Positions 59,753-64,000 of a stretch of 64,000 bases of DNA are shown here, piece after piece (position 1 is the stretch's first letter; every line of letters begins with the position of its first letter). A program made the position numbers and the translations under genes. The DNA is from Solirubrobacter deserti (lineage in GTDB: Bacteria; Actinomycetota; Thermoleophilia; Solirubrobacterales; Solirubrobacteraceae). The notes under the pieces are model-generated. The model had not been told where the DNA came from. It worked only from the letters and a program-made list of their open reading frames with translations, and searched no databases. The stretch is taken from the NCBI RefSeq assembly GCF_003344625.1, contig NZ_QPKJ02000003.1:496001-560000 (forward strand), in the 5' to 3' direction.

Positions 59753-59971
59753 GTGCCGCGTCGCAACCGCCGCGCACCGGGTCCTGAGCCGGTCGTCTTC
59801 CGGCCGCCACCCGCGCAGCGCGCCTCATGCGAGACGAAGGAGCGCTACGCGAGCGAGGCGGAGGCGCGCTCGATCGCCCTGATGAACGCAATTCCGGGCC
59901 GCGCCGCGGCGACCCGGCCGTACCAGTGCTCCGTGTGCGGCGGCTGGCACCTCACGTCAGCGACTCGATGA
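59753..59971 (+). CDS. Small cysteine-containing protein (possible zinc ribbon)
   Basis: A 72-aa basic protein. SCETKERYASEAEARSIALM and YQCSVCGGWHLTSATR supply one cysteine followed later by CxxC and a histidine, a pattern seen in small zinc-ribbon/treble-clef proteins. It starts at a GTG 4 bp after the hmuV-like stop, so it may be co-transcribed, and overlaps the convergent L7/L12-like gene by 20 bp. Function unknown. Confidence 0.6.
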   Translation: MPRRNRRAPGPEPVVFRPPPAQRASCETKERYASEAEARSIALMNAIPGRAAATRPYQCSVCGGWHLTSATR

Positions 59972-60182
59972 CGGTCTTGGCCGTCACGAGGTCGCAGCCC
60001 GTCTCCTCGCGGTAGATCTTGATCGCGTGCAGCGTCTTGCCGCCGGCGACGAGCGCGCGCACCTCAGGGCTCACGCTCGTGTCCGGGGCGGGTCGGGCGA
60101 CGTTCAGCGTCGCGTAGAGGTGGTCCACCAGCTGCTCGAGTTCCCGCACGCGGGGGCGAAGATCGTCCATGTGCCGCAGCAT
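59952..60182 (-). CDS. Small protein with ribosomal L7/L12 C-terminal-like domain
   Basis: A 76-aa protein. An N-terminal helix (RVRELEQLVDHLYATL) is followed by LVAGGKTLHAIKIYREETGC then DLVTAKTVIESL, which closely resembles the L7/L12 C-terminal domain (K.AIK..RE.TG..L..AK..VE). Free-standing copies of this domain occur in actinobacteria without known roles; interaction with a ribosomal-factor-like partner is a guess. ATG at 60180-60182 or 60168-60170. Confidence 0.7.
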   Translation of the reverse strand: MLRHMDDLRPRVRELEQLVDHLYATLNVARPAPDTSVSPEVRALVAGGKTLHAIKIYREETGCDLVTAKTVIESLT

Positions 60183-60255
60183 CGCCGAGCCGCCCGGAGC
60201 CGGCGAGGCGGATAACCGGCGGCCGGCCGTCGGTTCGCCGCCCCCTTAAACGCAA

Positions 60256-60277
60256 CGGGGCCCCTCCCGGGGCCCCG
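60256..60277 (-). terminator. groEL terminator
   Basis: A perfect 9-bp stem (CGGGGCCCC/GGGGCCCCG) with a TCCC loop lies 24 bp past the groEL stop. On the minus strand it is followed by GTTGCGTTTAA. A smaller CAGCC/GGCTG hairpin sits between it and the stop. Confidence 0.75.
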
Positions 60278-60301
60278 AAGAGCTTCAGCCGTGAGGCTGG
60301 T

Positions 60302-61936
60302 TTACATCATGCCGCCCATGTCGGGCATGCCGCCGCCCATGCCGCCGCCGGCGCCGTCCTTCTCCGGGACCTCGGCGACGATCGCCTCGGTGGTGAGGAT
60401 GTTCTTGGCGATGGAGGCCGCGTTCTGCAGCGCGGAGCGCGTGACCATGGCGGGGTCGATGACGCCCGCGCCGACCAGGTCGACGTACTCGCCGGTCGCG
60501 GCGTTGAGGCCGATGCCGGCCTCGGCGCGACGGACCTCGTTGACGACGACCGAGCCCTCGAAGCCGGCGTTCTCCGCGATCTGGCGGAGCGGCTCCTCGA
60601 GCGCGCGCAGGACGATGCGCAGGCCGGTCTTCTCGTCGTCGATGCCGGTGGCGTCGACGTTGATGGCCGCAGCCGCCTCGACGAGCGCGATGCCGCCGCC
60701 CGGGACGATGCCCTCTTCGAGCGCCGCGCGGGTCGCCTGCAGGGCGTCCTCGACGCGGTGCTTCTTCTCCTTCATCTCCGTCTCGGTGGCCGCGCCGACC
60801 TTGACGACGGCGACACCGCCGGAGAGCTTGGCGAGGCGCTCCTGCAGCTTCTCGCGATCGAAGTCGGAGTCGGTGTTCTCGACCTCGCCCTTGATCTGGT
60901 TGATGCGGCCCTTGATGGCGTCCGCATCGCCGGCGCCGTCGACGATCGTCGTGTTGTCCTTGGCGACGACGACGCGGCGGGCGCGACCGAGCTGCGAGAG
61001 CTGCGTGTTCTCGAGCTTGAGGCCCATCTCCTCGGTGATGACCTCGCCGCCGGTGAGGATCGCGATGTCCTCGAGCATGCGCTTGCGGCGATCGCCGAAG
61101 CCCGGCGCCTTGACGGCGACGCCCGTGAACGTGCCGCGGAGCTTGTTGACGATCAGCGTGGCCAGAGCCTCGCCCTCGACGTCCTCGGCGATGATCAGCA
61201 GCGGGCGGCCGGACTGGATGACCTGCTCCAGGACGGGCAGGAGGTCACGGACGGAGCCGATCTTCTGGTTGGCGATGAGGATGTAGGGGTCCTCGAGGAC
61301 ACCCTCCATGCGCTCCTGGTCGGTCGCCATGTAGGGCGAGATGTAGCCCTTGTCGAACTGCATGCCCTCGGTGAACTCGAGGTCCATGCCGAACGTCTGG
61401 CCCTCCTCGACGTTCACGACGCCGTCCTTGCCGACCTTGTCGATCGCGTCGGCGATGACGTCGCCGATCTCCTCGTCACCGGCCGAGATGGTGGCGACGC
61501 GGGCGATCTGGTCCTTGCCGGAGATCTCCTTGGCCTGCGAGCGGATGTGCTCGACGACCTGATCGACGGCGATCTCGATGCCCTTCTTGAGACCGAGCGG
61601 GTTGGCGCCGGCAGCGACGTTCTTCAGTCCCTGGCGGACGATCGCCTGGGCGAGCACCGTCGCCGTCGTCGTGCCGTCGCCGGCGACGTCGTTGGTCGCC
61701 GTGGCGACCTCGCGGACGAGCTGGGCGCCCTGGTTCTGGAAGACGTCCTCGACCTCGATCTCACGCGCGATGGTCACACCGTCGTTCGTGATCGTGGGAG
61801 CACCGAACTTCTTGTCCAGGACGACGTAGCGGCCACGCGGGCCGAGGGTCACCTTGACGGCGTTGGCGACCGCGTCAACACCGAGCTCGAGGGCCTTGCG
61901 GGCCTCGACGTCGTACTTGAGTTCCTTGTGAGCCAT
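60302..61936 (-). CDS. groEL: 60-kDa chaperonin GroEL
   Basis: A 544-aa chaperonin that folds proteins inside its ring cavity with GroES. It begins [20 protein letters not shown] and has the ATP-site motifs [15 protein letters not shown] and [16 protein letters not shown], the signature AAVEEG equivalent [18 protein letters not shown], and the typical Gly-Met-rich tail [14 protein letters not shown]. Located 27 bp downstream of groES on the same message, under CIRCE control. Confidence 0.97.
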   Translation of the reverse strand: MAHKELKYDVEARKALELGVDAVANAVKVTLGPRGRYVVLDKKFGAPTITNDGVTIAREIEVEDVFQNQGAQLVREVATATNDVAGDGTTTATVLAQAIVRQGLKNVAAGANPLGLKKGIEIAVDQVVEHIRSQAKEISGKDQIARVATISAGDEEIGDVIADAIDKVGKDGVVNVEEGQTFGMDLEFTEGMQFDKGYISPYMATDQERMEGVLEDPYILIANQKIGSVRDLLPVLEQVIQSGRPLLIIAEDVEGEALATLIVNKLRGTFTGVAVKAPGFGDRRKRMLEDIAILTGGEVITEEMGLKLENTQLSQLGRARRVVVAKDNTTIVDGAGDADAIKGRINQIKGEVENTDSDFDREKLQERLAKLSGGVAVVKVGAATETEMKEKKHRVEDALQATRAALEEGIVPGGGIALVEAAAAINVDATGIDDEKTGLRIVLRALEEPLRQIAENAGFEGSVVVNEVRRAEAGIGLNAATGEYVDLVGAGVIDPAMVTRSALQNAASIAKNILTTEAIVAEVPEKDGAGGGMGGGMPDMGGMM

Positions 61937-61963
61937 GTGTCTTCAGGTCTCCTTGAAAAGCCG

Positions 61964-62254
61964 TTAGCCGGCGACCTTGGCGAGGACGTCGGACTCGCGC
62001 AGGACCAGCAGGTCCTCGCCGTCGACCGTGATCTCGGTGCCGCCGTACTTCGAGTACAGGACCTCGTCACCCTCGACGACGTCGAGGGGCTGGCGCTGGC
62101 CGTTGTCGTCGAGCTTCCCGTCGCCGACGGCAAGGACCTTGCCCTTCTGGGGCTTCTCCTTGGCGGTGTCAGGAAGAACGATGCCGGAAGCGGTGGTCGC
62201 TTCCTCCTCGACGGCCTTGACGATCAAACGATCGCCCAGCGGCTTCAGCTTCAT
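61964..62254 (-). CDS. groES: 10-kDa co-chaperonin GroES
   Basis: A 96-aa GroES lid protein: [20 protein letters not shown], mobile-loop region [20 protein letters not shown] and the roof/C-terminal part [20 protein letters not shown]. The ATG at 62252-62254 has a GGAGG site upstream; in-frame codons before it run into the CIRCE element and are not protein-like. First gene of the groESL operon. Confidence 0.97.
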   Translation of the reverse strand: MKLKPLGDRLIVKAVEEEATTASGIVLPDTAKEKPQKGKVLAVGDGKLDDNGQRQPLDVVEGDEVLYSKYGGTEITVDGEDLLVLRESDVLAKVAG

Positions 62255-62292
62255 TGAGTGACCTCCACTCAGATGGGTGCCTGTTGAATCTG

Positions 62293-62319
62293 TTGGCACT
62301 CTCAGGGAGAGAGTGCCAG
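62293..62319 (-). promoter_or_regulatory. CIRCE element (proximal)
   Basis: TTGGCACTC and GAGTGCCAg flank a 9-nt spacer, 38 bp before the groES ATG and just downstream of the -10. HrcA bound here should block groESL transcription until heat stress. The last base breaks perfect symmetry. Confidence 0.9.
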
Positions 62320-62328
62320 CGGAGGTGC

Positions 62329-62356
62329 ATGATACGACGAAATTTCAGGTCGTCAA
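62329..62356 (-). promoter_or_regulatory. groESL promoter
   Basis: On the minus strand TTGACG (62351-62356) and TATCAT (62329-62334) are separated by 16 bp, a good housekeeping-sigma promoter. It is flanked on both sides by CIRCE elements. Confidence 0.8.
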
Positions 62357-63652
62357 GGGCTGCTTGGCACTCTCTTCACAGGAGTGCCAAGACGCGCGCG
62401 ACGCGAACGCCCGAGGCGCCGTCACGACTGACGTGACGGAGCCCGGGAGTTGGGCGAAGCGCGTGGCTCGCCTGGCTCCCGGCGCGAGCCGGTAGAGCAC
62501 GTCGCCGTCGCTGAAGAACGCGGCGCCGTCGTCCACGCCGACCAGTGCGCCGCGCGTCGAGACGGCGCGCAGCCGCCGCAGGCGCGTGTCGTAGACGCCG
62601 TCCGCGCCGAGCAGCCGATCGTCGTCGAGCCACGTGAGCCGTCCGCCCGCGCCGGTGACGAGCTTCCCCGAGCGGACGTCGAGCACCGCCGAGCGGCCGT
62701 CCCGCAGGCGCCCGGCGACGCGGTGGCCGTAGCCGGAGATCGACGTGAACTCGCCCCTGATCCGGGCCGAGCGCAGCCTCCCGCCGGTGAGCGGAACGAT
62801 CCGGACCAGGCGGCCGTGGGCGAAGTACGCGCGCGAGCCGACGATCGCGGCGGCGTCGGCGCGGCGGTGCATGCGCTCCCGGACGCGCCCGTGGCGCACG
62901 GAGAGCAGCACCATCTCGCCGTCGCGCCGGCCGACCGCCCACAGCCGGTCGCCCTGCCCGGTGCACCCCACCGCGACCGCGTCCCGGACCGGCACCGCGG
63001 TGGACCCCGAGAAGCCGCCCGCGGACGTCCTCGCCAGGCGCACCCGGCCGTCCGCGCCGCGGAGGGCCTGCACGACGCCGTCCGTCGCGCAGCGGCTTTG
63101 CGCGAGCACCTGCCCCTGGGCGACGCCGTAGCCCGCGACCCGCCCGTCGGCCCCGAGCTGGACCGTGTCCGTGCCGCGCACGCCGGTGACCGCGGCCACC
63201 AGCCGCGCGGTGCCGCTCGGGGCAGGCAGCTCGCTCGCCGCGATCAGCGTCTCCGGGTCCGACGTGCTGCACGCGAAGATCTCGCCGCCGGCGTCATAGA
63301 GCAGCCCGACGCGCGCGCCGACCGTCAGCTGGACCTGGCAGGAGGTGAAGGCGCTGCGCAGCGTGACGCGCTCGCCCGGCGATCCCTTCAGCGCACGCTC
63401 GACGCGCACGGAGTATTCGAGGGCGCCCGCCGCCGCCGTGCGCGACTCGACGACGCCGACCACCGCGTTCTGCGCCCCGGCGAGCGACATGGCCGGATGG
63501 CCGGGGATGCAGACGCAGGCGCTCGCCGTGGCCGGGGCCAGAGCGAGCGCGAGAAGGCTAGTTCTGAGCGCCGCCCACGCCGCGGAGGCGATCCTGGAAG
63601 TCCGGCGGGTTCTCGACGATCTGTGAGAAGCGCACGACCGTGACCGTGTCAT
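62345..63652 (-). CDS. Secreted protein with netrin-like N-terminus and beta-propeller-like repeats
   Basis: A protein of up to 435 aa with a hydrophobic export signal LRTSLLALALAPATASA then CVCIPGHPAMSLAGAQNAVV. The CxC followed by VVGVVESR and VRVERALKGSPGERVTL resembles a netrin/TIMP-like (NTR) domain, about 50-150, with a further CQVQ and FACS cysteine. The rest (about 160-420) has repeated short beta units such as LRGADGRVRLAR and VLDVRSGKLVTG, like a beta propeller. The start is unsure: ATG 63650-63652 gives a long basic n-region and overlaps the ASCH gene. The 3' end carries the distal CIRCE element. Confidence 0.65.
   Translation of the reverse strand: MTRSRSCASHRSSRTRRTSRIASAAWAALRTSLLALALAPATASACVCIPGHPAMSLAGAQNAVVGVVESRTAAAGALEYSVRVERALKGSPGERVTLRSAFTSCQVQLTVGARVGLLYDAGGEIFACSTSDPETLIAASELPAPSGTARLVAAVTGVRGTDTVQLGADGRVAGYGVAQGQVLAQSRCATDGVVQALRGADGRVRLARTSAGGFSGSTAVPVRDAVAVGCTGQGDRLWAVGRRDGEMVLLSVRHGRVRERMHRRADAAAIVGSRAYFAHGRLVRIVPLTGGRLRSARIRGEFTSISGYGHRVAGRLRDGRSAVLDVRSGKLVTGAGGRLTWLDDDRLLGADGVYDTRLRRLRAVSTRGALVGVDDGAAFFSDGDVLYRLAPGARRATRFAQLPGSVTSVVTAPRAFASRASWHSCEESAKQPLTT
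62364..62390 (-). promoter_or_regulatory. CIRCE element (distal, perfect)
   Basis: TTGGCACTC (62364-62372) and GAGTGCCAA (62382-62390) with a 9-nt spacer form a perfect CIRCE just upstream of the groESL -35. It lies inside the final codons of the neighbouring secreted-protein gene. Confidence 0.9.
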
Positions 63653-63956
63653 CCAGGGCGACCTCGCGATCATAGATCTGCTTGAGGAAGTGGACGAGCT
63701 CTTCCGTCCGGCGGAACTCGGGGTTGTCGTGCTCGATGTCGCGCGGCGAGAGGTCCTTGACCCGCTTGACCTCCACGTTGTCGATGACGGCGTGGAACAG
63801 CTTCTCGCGCGGCGAGTACTGGTAGCCGACGGTGACGAGCACGACCTGGTTCTTGCGGTACTTGTGCCGCTTGTCGCCGAGGCGGATGGTGGCGGTCTTG
63901 CGACCGCGCTTCATCTGGTCGGCGAACACCGTGGAGTAGAAGTTGAGGACCTGCAC
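63558..63956 (-). CDS. ASCH-domain protein
   Basis: A 132-aa protein with an ASCH/PUA-like beta barrel: STVFADQMKRGRKTATIRLG then DKRHKYRKNQVVLVTVGYQY, followed by AVIDNVEVKRVKDLSPRDIE. ASCH domains bind RNA or modified nucleosides, or act as small amidohydrolases. GTG at 63954-63956 is chosen because it follows the upstream stop by 17 bp and the barrel begins right after it. It overlaps the downstream secreted-protein gene. Confidence 0.75.
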   Translation of the reverse strand: MQVLNFYSTVFADQMKRGRKTATIRLGDKRHKYRKNQVVLVTVGYQYSPREKLFHAVIDNVEVKRVKDLSPRDIEHDNPEFRRTEELVHFLKQIYDREVALDDTVTVVRFSQIVENPPDFQDRLRGVGGAQN

Positions 63957-63973
63957 GACGCGGCAGACTAGCG

Positions 63974-64000
63974 TCAAGAAGCCTTCTTGGACAGCAGGCG
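63974..64000 (-). CDS. C-terminal end of a gene running off the window
   Basis: Eight codons (RLLSKKAS) and a TGA at 63974-63976 remain, on the same strand as the ASCH gene. The basic tail looks protein-like, but identity cannot be told from so short a piece. Confidence 0.35.
   Translation of the reverse strand, partial: RLLSKKAS

Noticed and set aside
1..64000. Selenoprotein genes recognisable by an internal TGA
   Set aside because: I saw no gene pair where two adjacent frames of one family are separated only by TGA in the right context; the tRNA-Sec clients appear to lie elsewhere.
1..64000. CRISPR array, prophage or integrative element
   Set aside because: No regularly spaced repeats, integrase, transposase, capsid or terminase genes were seen; the repetitive stretches are coding low-complexity or the REPIN-like unit.

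Overview
The window is chromosomal DNA of a very GC-rich actinobacterium. Dense packing, many GTG starts, 1-4 bp stop/start overlaps, CIRCE-controlled groESL, F420-style PPOX and DUF2342 proteins, an AdnB-like helicase-nuclease, HtaA haem proteins and large secreted DUF11 and ThuA proteins together suggest the Solirubrobacterales/Thermoleophilia. That placement is inferred from protein character alone. No rRNA, CRISPR array, prophage or intact insertion sequence was seen. The one tRNA found is a selenocysteine tRNA.

Layout. 1-4,000: a minus-strand operon of two alpha/beta-hydrolase esterases, an ATP-grasp enzyme and a short quinone oxidoreductase, then an ECF sigma factor cut by the left edge. 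It diverges from a Crp/Fnr-type regulator across a long perfect inverted repeat. 4,900-9,300: a secreted protein, then a TetR regulator facing an APC permease and a YtcJ-type amidohydrolase across tandem palindromes. 9,200-12,600: housekeeping and accessory genes, a REPIN-like element and a deletion scar holding the 3' halves of an SDR gene and a probable TetR gene. 12,600-28,250: mostly exported or very large proteins, namely a cupredoxin-fold protein that has lost its copper ligands, a coiled-coil protein with a contractile-injection-type N-terminal motif, a 1,577-aa ThuA/sugar-dehydrogenase/cupredoxin protein, an L,D-transpeptidase and a 2,541-aa DUF11 repeat protein.

28,400-33,700: tRNA-Sec, a Sua5/YrdC-like gene whose start lies in a hairpin, an FTR1/EfeO iron importer and a nucleotide-sugar-type epimerase. 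33,700-41,400: a YhaM-like nuclease, PAC2, an AdnB-like helicase-nuclease, an inositol-monophosphatase-family enzyme, a DUF2342 metalloprotease and a histone-H1-like protein. 41,500-49,700: a TIGR02960-type sigma factor coupled to an esterase, a NarL-type two-component system with an extra response regulator, an Mrp ATPase, ferredoxin, an NAD(P)-binding protein and an amidase.

49,700-51,900 is the threonine-to-glycine pair tdh-kbl. 51,900-59,750 carries a cupin, a phosphodiesterase, a TetR regulator and a haem/iron locus: a HugZ-like protein and two HtaA-type secreted proteins diverge from an hmuTUV-like ABC importer, with a DtxR/IdeR-type iron box between them. A weaker copy of that box precedes the EfeO/FTR1 operon, so both iron routes may share a regulator. 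59,750-64,000 holds small proteins, groEL and groES under two CIRCE elements flanking a clear promoter, a secreted netrin-like protein and an ASCH protein.
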